A DNA stretch of 64,000 bases, from positions 62,001 through 126,000 of the forward strand of contig NZ_BFAB01000012.1 in assembly GCF_003402475.1 (NCBI RefSeq). The letters run 5' to 3'. Shown in pieces: positions 39,399 to 51,564 of the stretch. A program made the position numbers and the translations under genes. Every line of letters begins with the position of its first letter. The first letter of the stretch is position 1. The notes beneath the pieces were generated by a model. That model saw only the letters and a list, made by a program, of their open reading frames with translations, did not search any database and was not told where the DNA came from. The DNA is from Mycobacterium sp. MFM001 (GTDB lineage: Bacteria; Actinomycetota; Actinomycetes; Mycobacteriales; Mycobacteriaceae).

Positions 39399-39692
39399 TC
39401 AGAACCCGGTGTACGTGCTGGCTGCCGCGGCATCAGAGGCCACATAGGTGCCCGCCGCATCACCCAAATTGGCCTGCGCAATATCCAGCAGCGCGTTCAC
39501 CTTCGCCGCCACCTCCACAAACCGGGCATGGGCAGCCTGAAACGCCGCCGCAGACTCCCCGACATGAAACGCCTGCGCCGAGACCGCTTCCTGCTCGGCC
39601 TGACCGATCGTCGAACGCATCAACCCCGCCTTAGCCGCAAACGCCGACTGCGACGCCACCAACTGCGGAATATGGGCATCCAACATACTCAT
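39399..39692 (-). CDS. EsxG/EsxS-type WXG100-like partner
   Basis: This 97-aa protein begins MSMLDAHIPQLVASQSAF and ends AAAASTYTGF, nearly the EsxG sequence as recalled. It is the partner of the downstream EsxH-like protein, 15 nt away. AAAGGAC precedes the start. Confidence 0.93.
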   Translation of the reverse strand: MSMLDAHIPQLVASQSAFAAKAGLMRSTIGQAEQEAVSAQAFHVGESAAAFQAAHARFVEVAAKVNALLDIAQANLGDAAGTYVASDAAAASTYTGF

Positions 39693-39728
39693 GACAACTG
39701 TCCTTTCTCTTGAGCGACTACTGACCGT

Positions 39729-41318
39729 CTAGTTGCGAGTGGCCTCCCCTCCGGGGTCTTCGCCCCAGCTGTCGGGCAGCATCGGCATCGTCGGGCCGCC
39801 GCCGTAGTCGTCGGCGGCCAGCGTGGTCAGGCCCGCCGCCTGCAGACCCGTCCTCGTCACCGTCCCGGCGAACCCCAGCGGGCCGGCGCCCTGCTCGGAC
39901 GCGGTGACCGGTTCGCCGTCCAGATATTCGTGGCGGTATCCGCGGTCGATGACCGAGTGCAGCCGTCGTCGCGTCCGCTCTTGTGCCTCGGGCGCCGCCG
40001 CGCGGGCAGTCACCTCGGTGCTCTGCGCGGTGGGCTTCGTGGCTTTCGAGCGGGTAGACAGGCTCGCTTCGCTACTAAGACCGGCGAGGCCCACCATGTA
40101 ACCGAAGCCCTCGGCGCCCGTCACCGGGACCGGCGGGATGGGCGGAGGCGCGGGCGGCGCAGCGGGCGCAGCCGCGCTGATCGGTGCCGCGACTGTCGGC
40201 GCGGCCGGTGCCACCGGGCTCGTCGGGACCATCGGAGCCATCGTCGGGGCAATCGCCACCGCCGGCGGCTGGATACCCAACACCGCGGGCTGCGGCGCGG
40301 GGGCCGCAACGGCGGCCGGCTGCGCCAGCCCCGCGAGACCCGACAGGCCGGCCAAACCGGCCAAACCCGCCAAGCTGCCGGCCAACGTGGGCATCATCAG
40401 GCTCACGCCGACGGTGATCAGCAACGGCAGTTCCTGGATCAAGAACCGCAACGTGCGCAGCGTCCAGTTGACGATCCGATAGGTCTGCCAGGCGATGAAG
40501 TACTCGATCAGCGCCGGCGCCTGCGACGGGTTCAGCAAGCCCTGCATGTTTTGTTGCAGCCAGGCCAAAGCCTGCGCATTGCCGTTGAAGAAGTTGCCCA
40601 GGTTCTGCAAATACTGGTCCGGAGACCAGTTGGGTTGGCCCTGGCCCGGGATCTGCTCGCCGTCGGGCCCGAACAACATCTCCCAGATCTCCTCGGGGGT
40701 GGGCAATTGAAACGACCCGGTGCCGCCGCCGCCACCGCCGCCGCCAGCGCCACTGCCTGCTCCGGCGCCTGAGCCGGCGCCGCTGCCTGACCCCGCCCCA
40801 CTACCGGCACCGGCTCCGCTGCTGTTCTGGGCCGCCTTGGTGGTCGCCTGATAGGTGCTCATCGTGGTGGCCGCCTGAGTCCACATCCGTGCGTAGTCGG
40901 CCTCGTTGAGCGCGATCGGAATCGTGTTGATGCCAAAGAAATTCGTCGCGACCAACACGGCGTGGATGGCGTGGTTGGCGGCCAGCTCCGGCAACGTCGG
41001 CATCGCGGCCAGCGCGGCGGTGTAGGCGCCGGCCACGGTCGTATGTTGAGCGGCCGCCTCGGCGCTGAGCGTGCTTGCCAACGACAGCCACGCCAGGTAC
41101 GGCAGGTGTGCCGCCGCGTACTGCTCGGCGGTGGGACCCTCCCACACCGCCTGCGCGCCGGCCAGCACCGAGGTCAATTCCGTTGCGGCAGCCTCATATT
41201 CGGCACTCAGCGCCGACCACGTTCCCGCGGCCGCCAGCATCGGGCCCGGCCCCGGACCGGCGCTCAACAACGTCGAATGCACCTCCGGCGGAAAGGCCAT
41301 CCACACCGGCGCGGTCAT
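39729..41318 (-). CDS. PPE4-like PPE protein
   Basis: This 529-aa PPE protein has PPE at residues 10-12, the helical PPE domain to about residue 170 with the VWEGP turn, and a Gly/Ala/Ser repeat linker (about 168-200). A hydrophobic central region (about 285-335) and a Pro/Ala-rich tail follow. It is the PPE4 type that pairs with PE5 in ESX-3 regions. The repeat linker looks expanded relative to PPE4. It starts two bases after the PE stop and would dimerise with that PE protein. Confidence 0.9.
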   Translation of the reverse strand: MTAPVWMAFPPEVHSTLLSAGPGPGPMLAAAGTWSALSAEYEAAATELTSVLAGAQAVWEGPTAEQYAAAHLPYLAWLSLASTLSAEAAAQHTTVAGAYTAALAAMPTLPELAANHAIHAVLVATNFFGINTIPIALNEADYARMWTQAATTMSTYQATTKAAQNSSGAGAGSGAGSGSGAGSGAGAGSGAGGGGGGGGTGSFQLPTPEEIWEMLFGPDGEQIPGQGQPNWSPDQYLQNLGNFFNGNAQALAWLQQNMQGLLNPSQAPALIEYFIAWQTYRIVNWTLRTLRFLIQELPLLITVGVSLMMPTLAGSLAGLAGLAGLSGLAGLAQPAAVAAPAPQPAVLGIQPPAVAIAPTMAPMVPTSPVAPAAPTVAAPISAAAPAAPPAPPPIPPVPVTGAEGFGYMVGLAGLSSEASLSTRSKATKPTAQSTEVTARAAAPEAQERTRRRLHSVIDRGYRHEYLDGEPVTASEQGAGPLGFAGTVTRTGLQAAGLTTLAADDYGGGPTMPMLPDSWGEDPGGEATRN

Positions 41319-41320
41319 CG

Positions 41321-41629
41321 TCAGCCGCCCGCCCCCAGATATGTCGATGCCGCCGCCGCATCGCCGACGGCATAGTTGGTCCCGGCCAGGCCCACACCCG
41401 TCCCGGCACGGCCCAACACCTCGACGCCTTTGGCCGCCGCCGCCGAGTGCTGGGTGCCGCGGGCACTGAACACCGCCGCAGCTTCCAGCGACACCGGATC
41501 GGCCGCCGGCGGCACCACCGCCGAGACCACAGGCGCCGCGCCCGCGTGCGCCGCCGCCAACTGCGCGGTGATCGCCTCGACCGCCGCACTGGTTGCGGCC
41601 AGACCTTCCGGAACCACACGCAATGTCAT
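41321..41629 (-). CDS. PE5-like PE protein
   Basis: This 102-aa PE protein has only the PE domain: [19 protein letters not shown] at the start and [14 protein letters not shown] at the end. Length equals PE5. It is the partner of the PPE protein and part of a PE-PPE-EsxG-EsxH cassette duplicated from ESX-3. Its ATG overlaps the stop of the upstream membrane gene (ATGA), so that gene belongs to the operon. Confidence 0.9.
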   Translation of the reverse strand: MTLRVVPEGLAATSAAVEAITAQLAAAHAGAAPVVSAVVPPAADPVSLEAAAVFSARGTQHSAAAAKGVEVLGRAGTGVGLAGTNYAVGDAAAASTYLGAGG

Positions 41630-42123
41630 GACACCCACTCCCTTCGACGACCCATACCGAATGCGACAGCCCAGCCGAGCAGCCCGGCTGTCAAACCGAA
41701 AACCAGATGGAATGCCGCCCGCTCGGCCGAGATGAACGAACCTGCCAGCGCGACAAGGTGAATCGGTGCGGCGGCGAGCGCCAGCAACCACGGCCGCCGG
41801 CGCGCCCAAGCCGCTACGGCGTACAGCAACACCGCCGCGGCCAGATACCGCGCAGCGCCCCACGGGCCCGCCGCCAGGTGAAGCGCGAGCGTCGTCGCCG
41901 TCGCCGCTGCGCCGACCGCTATTACCGTCTCGCGCCTCACCAACGCAACGGCGACCAGCATGGCCAGCCACACCAGGCCGCGGTGCCCGGGCAACCCGAG
42001 CGGGGTACGGACATCCGCGTACGCAACGATCGCCGCGACCGCAAGCACCGGCAGGGCGACTTCACGCAGCATGTCCGTCGTCAGCACACGATCGGACGAA
42101 CCGGCACCTGCCCATACCCGCAC
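41626..42123 (-). CDS. membrane protein heading the PE/PPE/Esx operon
   Basis: This 165-aa integral membrane protein has about five to six helices, covering most of residues 20-160, and many Ala/Arg. I do not recognise the family. GTG 42123 is chosen because TAAGCT ends 7 nt before it, indicating a leaderless mRNA; ATG 42072 is a downstream alternative that still keeps all helices. Translational coupling to the PE gene (ATGA) suggests a role with this secretion cassette, but that is inference. Confidence 0.7.
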   Translation of the reverse strand: MRVWAGAGSSDRVLTTDMLREVALPVLAVAAIVAYADVRTPLGLPGHRGLVWLAMLVAVALVRRETVIAVGAAATATTLALHLAAGPWGAARYLAAAVLLYAVAAWARRRPWLLALAAAPIHLVALAGSFISAERAAFHLVFGLTAGLLGWAVAFGMGRRREWVS

Positions 42124-42130
42124 GTGCGGC

Positions 42131-42136
42131 AGCTTA
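42131..42136 (-). promoter_or_regulatory. -10 element of the PE/PPE/Esx operon
   Basis: TAAGCT on the minus strand is followed by 7 nt and GTG 42123. No Zur or IdeR palindrome is visible in the 64-nt gap to the divergent lipoprotein gene. Confidence 0.5.
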
Positions 42137-42175
42137 CCCGCTTTGCGTTCCTTGAATGCGCTATCGCGCAACCCA

Positions 42176-42181
42176 TAGGGT
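42176..42181 (+). promoter_or_regulatory. -10 element, leaderless start of lipoprotein gene
   Basis: TAGGGT is followed by 6 nt and ATG 42188. Confidence 0.5.
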
Positions 42182-42187
42182 GCATCC

Positions 42188-42604
42188 ATGCGGATATGGG
42201 CCGCGCGGCTGATCACGGTTGTTCTCGTCGTCAGCCTGATTGCGTGTGGGAGGTCTGCGCCCGAGGAATCTCTGGTGGTGCAACAGCGCAGCCAGCTGCT
42301 CGCCCGGTTCACTTTGCCGCAGTTGCAAGACCTTCCGCAGGTCGAGATCCGGACGCCGCAATCGCGCGGTGCCCAAGTCCAGAAGGGACCTACCGTGCGG
42401 TCGGTCCTCGACGCGGCGCACGCCACCGGCGTCGCCACCGTGCGGGTGATAGGGCGCGATCCGGCCCAGACCCTGACGCTCGCCGAGCTCACCGATCAGG
42501 TCATCTTGGACGTCACCAAACGCCACACACTCAAGCTCGCCGGCACCAACCTCGACCTGAGTCGCTGGGTGCGCGATGTCACCGGTCTGGTGGTCAACCC
42601 ATGA
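42188..42604 (+). CDS. lipoprotein with sulfite-oxidase-like fold region
   Basis: This 138-aa protein has a signal peptide and lipobox SLIAC (Cys20). The mature part (TVRSVLDAAHATGVATVRVIG, given as context, and LAELTDQVILDV) resembles a fragment of molybdopterin-dependent oxidoreductase domains of the sulfite-oxidase type. It lacks the cofactor Cys and is much shorter than an active enzyme. The ATG of the next gene overlaps its stop (ATGA). The function is unknown; the domain resemblance is tentative. Confidence 0.7.
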   Translation: MRIWAARLITVVLVVSLIACGRSAPEESLVVQQRSQLLARFTLPQLQDLPQVEIRTPQSRGAQVQKGPTVRSVLDAAHATGVATVRVIGRDPAQTLTLAELTDQVILDVTKRHTLKLAGTNLDLSRWVRDVTGLVVNP

Positions 42605-43377
42605 GCGCTGCACTGGCCGGGGTGGATCTGCTGATCGGCATCGACGACACCGACGACCTGTGGAGCCCTGGTACCGGGCGGCGGGCCCGGGCGCTGCTTC
42701 GCGAACTGGCGGCGGCCGGACTGGGTGATCCCGGCGGGGCGACGCGCCACCAGCTGCTCGTCGACGACCGAATCCCCTACACCTCGCACAATTCCAGCGC
42801 ATGCCTGGCGTGGCGCAGCGTCGACGGGAACCCGGATGCCGTCGCGCCGCGCGTCATCGAACTCGCCGGAAAATTCCTGGAACAGGTGTGTCCCCCCGGC
42901 GCCGACCCGGGGCTGGCGGTGGCCATCCCCGGGAGCCTCGACATGGCACCGCTGGTCGAGTTCGGTTTCCGCGCCAAGCGAGAAGTGTTGCGCCCCAACG
43001 AAGCTCGTGAACTGGCGGCGACACTCGGCGTGCACCTGTCCGGGCACGGCGGCACCGAGGGCGGGGTGCTCGGCGCGCTGGCCGCCGTCGGGCTGCACCT
43101 GTCCGGCAACGACGGGCTGTTCATCACGCTCCCCGGCCTGGAAGAACTGCCCTACGAGGCCAGGCTCGACGAGCTGCTGGCCCGCGCGCCCATCGACCTG
43201 GCACGCGACGACGACGGCCGTCGGCCGCTGCCGGGCGAGTGCATCGAACTGGGCGACTGGGTACGGCCGGTACTCGTCGACGGCTTAGCGGTGTTGCTGC
43301 TCGAGCCGCCCCGCGAGCGGCCCGACGGCAGCCGCAGCTGGCGGACCGCGCCGCGCGCCGTCGTCAAGCAGCACTGA
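42601..43377 (+). CDS. IDDTD-motif protein, TiaS-like domain
   Basis: This 258-aa protein has GIDDTD at residues 13-18, then a SHNSSACLAW segment and GGTEGGVLGALAAVGL. These features recall the nucleotide-handling and ferredoxin-like domains of the archaeal enzyme TiaS (tRNA-Ile2 agmatidine synthetase). The OB-fold and zinc-ribbon parts of TiaS are absent, and bacteria use TilS for that tRNA (present here at 35126), so a tRNA role is unlikely. Coupling to a surface lipoprotein is odd. The real function is unknown. Confidence 0.65.
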   Translation: MSAALAGVDLLIGIDDTDDLWSPGTGRRARALLRELAAAGLGDPGGATRHQLLVDDRIPYTSHNSSACLAWRSVDGNPDAVAPRVIELAGKFLEQVCPPGADPGLAVAIPGSLDMAPLVEFGFRAKREVLRPNEARELAATLGVHLSGHGGTEGGVLGALAAVGLHLSGNDGLFITLPGLEELPYEARLDELLARAPIDLARDDDGRRPLPGECIELGDWVRPVLVDGLAVLLLEPPRERPDGSRSWRTAPRAVVKQH

Positions 43378-43402
43378 CGGGCGACGGTGGCATGCTGGCA
43401 CT

Positions 43403-44095
43403 GTGAGCCCGGTGCTGCATTTCGCCGCGAATTTCTGGTGGCTGGTGTTCCCGCTGGGCGGCGCGATCGGCGGCGGGCTGCGGGCGATCGCGGCAGCCAA
43501 CGAGCGGCGGGCCGAACGGCGGCTCGAGCGGTACCGGTTGAAGCAGCAGGCCAAGATCGCAAAGGCCGAGGCATCCGGGCGGGCCCGAAACAATCAGGAG
43601 AGCTACCGGCGAGAGCTGACCAAGCTGCTCGCCGAACATGACCGGACCGACGCACGCTGGTTCGACTACGAAATCGACATCGCCAAGCTGCTCGACTTTC
43701 CGATGATGACCGATATGCGCAATCCGCTGACGATCGCGTTCCACAAGGCCAAGCGGCGCGCGGACTTGCTGCGCCCGGAGCGGCCCGAGGACATGGTCGA
43801 CGACCGCGACGCGCAACTGGACTACCGCGACGCGGTGCACGAGTACGTCACCGCGTTCGAGGTCGCCGAGGTCGAGGCGATTCGCCGGCGTCGTAGCGAC
43901 TTCTCCGCCGACGACCAAGAGCGTTTGGCCCGCGCGCAGAACCTGTTGCAGTTGGCGCAAGATGACGCGGCCAGCCCGCAGGAGCGGCAGACCGCTTACG
44001 CGCGGGCGAGCAAGGAGCTCGACGGGCTGATCGTGCTGCCGGCCCCGGCACGGGCCAGCATCGAACGGCGCATCGCCGGCCAGATCGAGGCTTAG
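43403..44095 (+). CDS. membrane-anchored coiled-coil protein of unknown function
   Basis: This 230-aa protein has one N-terminal hydrophobic segment (about residues 8-32). A highly charged helical region rich in Arg, Ala and Glu (about 33-80) follows, then a mixed domain with WFDYEIDIAKLLDFPMMTD. No enzymatic motif is present. It starts at GTG 43403. Its stop overlaps that of the convergent oxidase gene in TTAG. Confidence 0.7.
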   Translation: MSPVLHFAANFWWLVFPLGGAIGGGLRAIAAANERRAERRLERYRLKQQAKIAKAEASGRARNNQESYRRELTKLLAEHDRTDARWFDYEIDIAKLLDFPMMTDMRNPLTIAFHKAKRRADLLRPERPEDMVDDRDAQLDYRDAVHEYVTAFEVAEVEAIRRRRSDFSADDQERLARAQNLLQLAQDDAASPQERQTAYARASKELDGLIVLPAPARASIERRIAGQIEA

Positions 44096-45249
44096 TCGAG
44101 TCTTTCGACGGCGAGCTGACTCAGGTCGGTGTAGCAGTCGACGGCCATCGTCAGGTCGGCCTCGGCCAGAATCTGCGACACCACCGTCCGAAGCCCGTCG
44201 CGCCCGCCGACCGCAAGGCCGTAGGCGTAGGGCCGGCCGATGCCGACCAGTGCGGCGCCGAGCCCGCAGGCGCGCAGCACGTCGACGCCGTCGCGGATAC
44301 CCGAATCGAACGTCACCGGCAGGTCGCCGACCGCCTCGATGACCGGTTCGAGATGGCAAATCGCCGGGACACCACCATTGGCTTGGCGCCCACCGTGATT
44401 CGAGCAGGCGATCACGTCGACGCCAAGCTGTTTGGCGTGCGCGGCATCGTCGGGCAGGCAGATTCCCTTGACGATCAACGGCAATTCGGTGATCTGCCGC
44501 AACCAGCTCAGGTCATCCCAGGTGAACGCCGGGTTGGCGAACACGTCCATCCACACCGCGCCGGCGTGCACCGGGTCGAGGTCCTTTTCGCTTGTCACCC
44601 CGGCTAATTCGCGAAAACGCGGATCCGAGGTGTAGTTGGCGATGCAGTCGCCGCGCAGCATCGGCATGAACCCGTGCGACAGGTCGCGCGGACGCCAGCC
44701 CACGGTGCCGTAGTCGACAGTGACCGCGATGGCGTCGAACCCCGCCTTTTCGGCGCGCTTCACGAAGCTCTCGGTGAGCTTTTCGTCCGCGGTCGGATAC
44801 AGCTGAAATACCCCGAACGACTCGCCGCGCGCCTCGGCCACTTCTTCGATGGTCGCCGACGACAGCGTGGAGTACATGCCGACCAGGTCGAGCTCGGCGC
44901 ACACCCGGGCTTCCTCCAAGTCGCCCTCCGGGCGGATGTTGCCGAGCACCCCGACCGGACACAGAAACACCGGCGACGGCAACGTGCGGCCGAGGAAGGT
45001 CACCGACATGTCGCGATCGCTGCGGTCCCGCAGCATGCGCGGTGTCAGGCCATAGCGGCGCAACTCGGTGACGTTGATGTCCTGGGTCTCCTCGTCGCCC
45101 GCGCCGCCCTTGACGTAGCCGTAGATCAGCGGGTTCATGTCCTCGTGGGCGCGGTGTTCCCATTCGGCAAAGGTGAACGGGAACGGAGAGGTTTTGTTGA
45201 GAACCCCGGCTTTGTAGAACTGGTATTGGTAGTCGCCGAAGTTACCCAT
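44092..45249 (-). CDS. lactate 2-monooxygenase-like FMN enzyme
   Basis: This 385-aa alpha-hydroxy-acid oxidase TIM barrel has the catalytic Lys in LIVKGI, the active His/Arg in CSNHGGRQANGG, and FDSGIRDGVDVLRA with IGRPYAYG binding FMN. It is close to M. smegmatis lactate 2-monooxygenase, which turns lactate into acetate, CO2 and water. Start 45249 is chosen because GGGAGGAG lies directly before it. Whether it is a monooxygenase, oxidase or dehydrogenase for lactate or another hydroxy acid needs assay. Confidence 0.87.
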   Translation of the reverse strand: MGNFGDYQYQFYKAGVLNKTSPFPFTFAEWEHRAHEDMNPLIYGYVKGGAGDEETQDINVTELRRYGLTPRMLRDRSDRDMSVTFLGRTLPSPVFLCPVGVLGNIRPEGDLEEARVCAELDLVGMYSTLSSATIEEVAEARGESFGVFQLYPTADEKLTESFVKRAEKAGFDAIAVTVDYGTVGWRPRDLSHGFMPMLRGDCIANYTSDPRFRELAGVTSEKDLDPVHAGAVWMDVFANPAFTWDDLSWLRQITELPLIVKGICLPDDAAHAKQLGVDVIACSNHGGRQANGGVPAICHLEPVIEAVGDLPVTFDSGIRDGVDVLRACGLGAALVGIGRPYAYGLAVGGRDGLRTVVSQILAEADLTMAVDCYTDLSQLAVERLD

Positions 45250-45355
45250 GGCTCCTCCCTTACTCATGTGACAGCAGAAAAGGCTGATTACCCCGTCCGG
45301 CCGGTGGCTACACGCGGACCTTTCCTGAACCGAAATCCGTTGGGAGGAAATCGGT

Positions 45356-46351
45356 TTAATCGGTTTGGAGAACCCTGGTCCGGTACAGGCTGGCGGCCGC
45401 GGTGACGCCGAGCGTCACCACGATGACGGCCAGGCTGAGCAAAGTCGGAATTTCCGGCACATTGACGTGCTCGCCGCCGTTGATGAACGGAACATCGTTT
45501 TCCCGCAGCGCATGAAACATCAGCTTCACGCCGATGAACACCAGGATGACGGCAAGACCCCGGCCGAGATACACCAACCGCTCCAGCAGACCACCGAGCA
45601 GGAAATACAACTGCCGCAGACCCATCAACGCGAACACGTTGGCCGCCAACACCAAATACGGCTCGCGGGTCAGGCCGTAGATCGCGGGAATGGAGTCCAG
45701 GGCGAACATCAGATCCGTCGCACCCAGCGCCACGATGACCAGAAACATCGGGGTCATCGCACGCCCGGACCCCTCCTTCACGTAGAGCTTCAGGCCGTCC
45801 CAGCGGTCGGTGGTGTTCAGGCGGCTGCGAGCAAACCGGACGACGGCGTTGTCGGCGTCGCCGCCGGATCCCCCGTCGCGAGCCAGCTTGATGCCCGCAT
45901 AGACCAGGAATGCGCCGAAGACGTAGAACACCCACCCGAATTGCTGGATCGCAATTGCGCCGAGCGCAATGAAAACAGCGCGGAACAACAACGCAATCAC
46001 AATCCCGACAAACAGGGCTTGCTGCTGATAGCGCTTGGGCACGTTGAAGCTCGCCATGATGACGATGAAGATGAACAGGTTGTCCACGGACAGGCTGTAC
46101 TCGGTGAGCCAGCCGGCGAAGAATTCCAGTCCGAATTTCGGGCCGTGGAAACACCACACCCAGATTCCGAAGAGCACGGCGAACCCGATGTAGGCGGACA
46201 ACGCGATCGCGCATTCGCGCATCGTCGGTTCATGCGGCCGGCGGGCGATCACCACGACGTCGAACAGCAGGACCGCCATGGTCACGCCCAATGCGACGGA
46301 CCATTCCAGCACGGAGACGTGCAACGGGAGACCCCCTCTCCCGTCCAGCAT
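45356..46351 (-). CDS. TerC/Alx-family membrane protein
   Basis: This 331-aa protein has nine or so helices. The TerC acidic motifs are present: LLFDVVVIARR, YSLSVDNLFIF and TDLMFALDSIPAI. Members export manganese or load metals onto exported proteins in other bacteria. The start is uncertain: ATG 46351, TTG 46326 and GTG 46312 are all possible, the second with a purine-rich GGGAGAGGGGG upstream. No yybP-ykoY riboswitch fits in the 58-nt gap upstream. Confidence 0.87.
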   Translation of the reverse strand: MLDGRGGLPLHVSVLEWSVALGVTMAVLLFDVVVIARRPHEPTMRECAIALSAYIGFAVLFGIWVWCFHGPKFGLEFFAGWLTEYSLSVDNLFIFIVIMASFNVPKRYQQQALFVGIVIALLFRAVFIALGAIAIQQFGWVFYVFGAFLVYAGIKLARDGGSGGDADNAVVRFARSRLNTTDRWDGLKLYVKEGSGRAMTPMFLVIVALGATDLMFALDSIPAIYGLTREPYLVLAANVFALMGLRQLYFLLGGLLERLVYLGRGLAVILVFIGVKLMFHALRENDVPFINGGEHVNVPEIPTLLSLAVIVVTLGVTAAASLYRTRVLQTD

Positions 46352-46409
46352 GTCAGGTCGGTGCAGGCCTCGCCCGTTAGTATTTTCGAACTGTGGAAGT
46401 GCCGTCGCT

Positions 46410-47672
46410 GTGACCGAGGTCGGCGGTACGGCGGCCTCCGCCGGGCCGATCGGGCGCAGCAGCGTCGCCCGGGTCGGCGCGGCGACGGCCCTGACCGCCC
46501 TGTGCGGCTACGCCGTGGTCTACCTGGCGGCCCGCGACCTGGCCCCGGCCGGCTTCTCTGTCTTCGCGGTGTTCTGGGGAGCGTTCGGGCTGGTCACCGG
46601 GGCCGCCAATGGATTGCTGCAGGAAACCACCCGCGAGGTCCGCTCGGTGCGCTACACCGACGTCGCGGCCGGACGTACCCATCCGCTGCGCGTAGCGGGG
46701 ATGCTGGGGGCGGCCGCGGCGGTGGTGATCGCCGGCAGCTCGCCACTGTGGAGCGGGCAGGTGTTCGCCGAGGCCCCCTGGCTTTCGGTCGGGCTGCTCA
46801 GCGTCGGGCTGGCCGGGTTCTGCCTACACGCCACCCTGCTGGGCATGCTGGCCGGCGTCGACCGCTGGACCCAATACGGCGCGCTGATGGTCACCGACGC
46901 GGTGATCCGGGTGGCGGTCGCGACGGCCACGTTCCTGATCGGCTGGGGTCTGGTCGGGTTCTTGTGGGCGACCGTCGCGGGCGCGGTGGCCTGGCTGATC
47001 ATGCTGGTGGTGTCGCCGACGACGCGGGCGGCGGCTCGGTTGATGACCCCCGGCGGCGTGACGACGTTTCTGCGCGGCGCGGCGCATTCGATCACCGCGG
47101 CGGGGGCAAGCGCGATTCTGGTGATGGGTTTTCCGGTGCTGCTCAAGGCGACGTCCGCTGAGCTGGGCGCCGCGGGCGGGGTGGTGATCCTGGCCGTCAC
47201 CCTGACCCGGGCGCCACTGCTGGTGCCCCTGACCGCGATGCAGGGCAACCTGATCGCCCACTTCGTCGACGAGCGCACCGAGCGGCTGCGGGCACTGGTC
47301 GCGCCGGCGCTGCTGGTCGCCGGGATCGGCGGAGTCGGCGTGCTGGCGGCGGGGCTGATCGGCCCGTGGATCCTGCGTGCCGCGTTCGGCCCCGACTACG
47401 ACGCCGGCAGCGCGCTGCTGGCATGGCTGACCGCGGCCGCGGTGGCGATCGCGATGCTGACGCTGACCGGCGCGGCCGCCGTTGCGGCGGCGTTGCACCG
47501 CGCCTATGCCGTGGGCTGGGTGGGTGCGACGGTCGCGTCGACGTTGCTGCTGCTGCTGCCGCTGCCGCTGGAGACCCGCACCGTCGTCGCGCTGATGTGC
47601 GGTCCGCTGGTCGGCATCGGCGTGCACCTGGCCGCGCTGGCACGACCCGCCGGGTGGTTCATCTCTAGGTAG
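46410..47672 (+). CDS. integral membrane protein, flippase candidate (Rv3630-like)
   Basis: This 420-aa protein has about twelve helices and the layout of MOP/Wzx-type lipid-linked sugar flippases. It resembles Rv3630 and stands directly before ppgS and the DUF2304 gene, so it is the candidate that moves polyprenyl-phosphate-galactosamine across the membrane. That transport role is inference. GTG 46410 is the start; a TAGTAT hexamer at 46378-46383 gives a leader of about 20 nt. Confidence 0.83.
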   Translation: MTEVGGTAASAGPIGRSSVARVGAATALTALCGYAVVYLAARDLAPAGFSVFAVFWGAFGLVTGAANGLLQETTREVRSVRYTDVAAGRTHPLRVAGMLGAAAAVVIAGSSPLWSGQVFAEAPWLSVGLLSVGLAGFCLHATLLGMLAGVDRWTQYGALMVTDAVIRVAVATATFLIGWGLVGFLWATVAGAVAWLIMLVVSPTTRAAARLMTPGGVTTFLRGAAHSITAAGASAILVMGFPVLLKATSAELGAAGGVVILAVTLTRAPLLVPLTAMQGNLIAHFVDERTERLRALVAPALLVAGIGGVGVLAAGLIGPWILRAAFGPDYDAGSALLAWLTAAAVAIAMLTLTGAAAVAAALHRAYAVGWVGATVASTLLLLLPLPLETRTVVALMCGPLVGIGVHLAALARPAGWFISR

Positions 47673-47686
47673 TATGCGGCATCGAA

Positions 47687-48369
47687 ATGGGTTATCCCGA
47701 CGTCTGGGTCGTCGTTCCAGCCTTCAACGAAGCCAGTGTCATCGGCGAGGTGATCGCCGACGTCCGCTCGGTCTTCGACAACGTCGTCTGCGTCGACGAC
47801 GGCAGCCGCGACGGCACCGGCGACGTCGCGCTGGCGGCCGGGGCCCATTTGGTGCGCCACCCGGTGAACCTCGGCCAGGGCGCGGCCATCCAGACCGGTG
47901 TCGAGTACGCCCGTCGGCAGCCCGGGGCGCAGGTTTTCGTCACGTTCGACGGCGACGGTCAGCACCGGGTGAAGGACGTCGTGACCATGGTCGACCGGCT
48001 GGCCGCCGGCGACGTCGACATCGTGATCGGCACCCGCTTCGGCCGCGGCGTCAGCCGACCGCCGCTGGCCAAGCGCCTGGTGCTGCGCACCGCGGCGTGG
48101 CTCAGCCCACGCGGGCGGCGGCTGGGATTGACCGACACCAACAACGGCCTTCGGGTGTTCAACAAGACCGTCGCGGACGGACTGGACATCACGATGAGCG
48201 GGATGAGCCACGCCACCGAGTTCATCATGCTGATCGCCGAAAACCGTTGGCGGGTAACCGAAGAGCCGGTCGAAGTGCTCTACACAGACTACTCGAAGTC
48301 CAAGGGCCAGCCGCTGCTGAACGGCGTCAACATCATCTTCGACGGGTTCTTGCGAGGAAGGATGCCGCG

Positions 48370-48373
<4 letters not shown>
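47687..48373 (+). CDS. ppgS: polyprenyl-phospho-N-acetylgalactosaminyl synthase PpgS
   Basis: This 228-aa GT2 glycosyltransferase has VVPAFNEASVIGEV, the metal motif VCVDDGSRDG and FDGDGQHR. It resembles Rv3631, which makes polyprenyl-phospho-GalNAc, the donor for galactosamine on arabinogalactan. It starts at ATG 47687, 14 nt after the flippase candidate. The following DUF2304 protein overlaps it by 4 nt and is known to stimulate PpgS. Confidence 0.93.
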
Positions 48374-51420
<3,047 letters not shown>

Positions 51421-51468
51421 GCGCGAGGGTGCGCAGAATGCCAACGCTCGCGGCCCAAGAAAAGTGAG

Positions 51469-51541
51469 AGCCACCTAACGGAATCGAACCGTTGACCTGC
51501 TCATTACGAGTGAGCCGCTCTGCCGACTGAGCTAAGGTGGC
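51469..51541 (-). tRNA. tRNA-Thr (anticodon CGT)
   Basis: The minus strand folds as a cloverleaf: acceptor GCCACCT/AGGTGGC, D arm TTAGCTCAGTCGG, anticodon stem GCTCA/TGAGC with loop CTCGTAA, and T arm GGTTCGATTCC. The anticodon is CGT, reading ACG. CCA is not encoded. It lies between the GT-C-like gene and holB, as in other mycobacteria. Confidence 0.96.
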
Positions 51542-51564
51542 ATGCCCTGCGGGGCGGCACGAGT

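Noticed and set aside
40700-40820. Gly/Ala/Ser codon repeats in the PPE gene as a CRISPR or VNTR array
   Set aside because: They are in-frame codon repeats of a linker; units are irregular and no spacers exist.
42124-42187. A Zur or IdeR box for the PE/PPE/Esx operon
   Set aside because: No palindrome of either type found by eye in the gap.
46352-46409. A manganese (yybP-ykoY) riboswitch before terC
   Set aside because: Only 58 nt are available and none of the conserved aptamer blocks is present.
45365-47161. A 598-codon frame crossing terC and the flippase gene
   Set aside because: It spans two well-supported genes on both strands and has shadow-frame composition.
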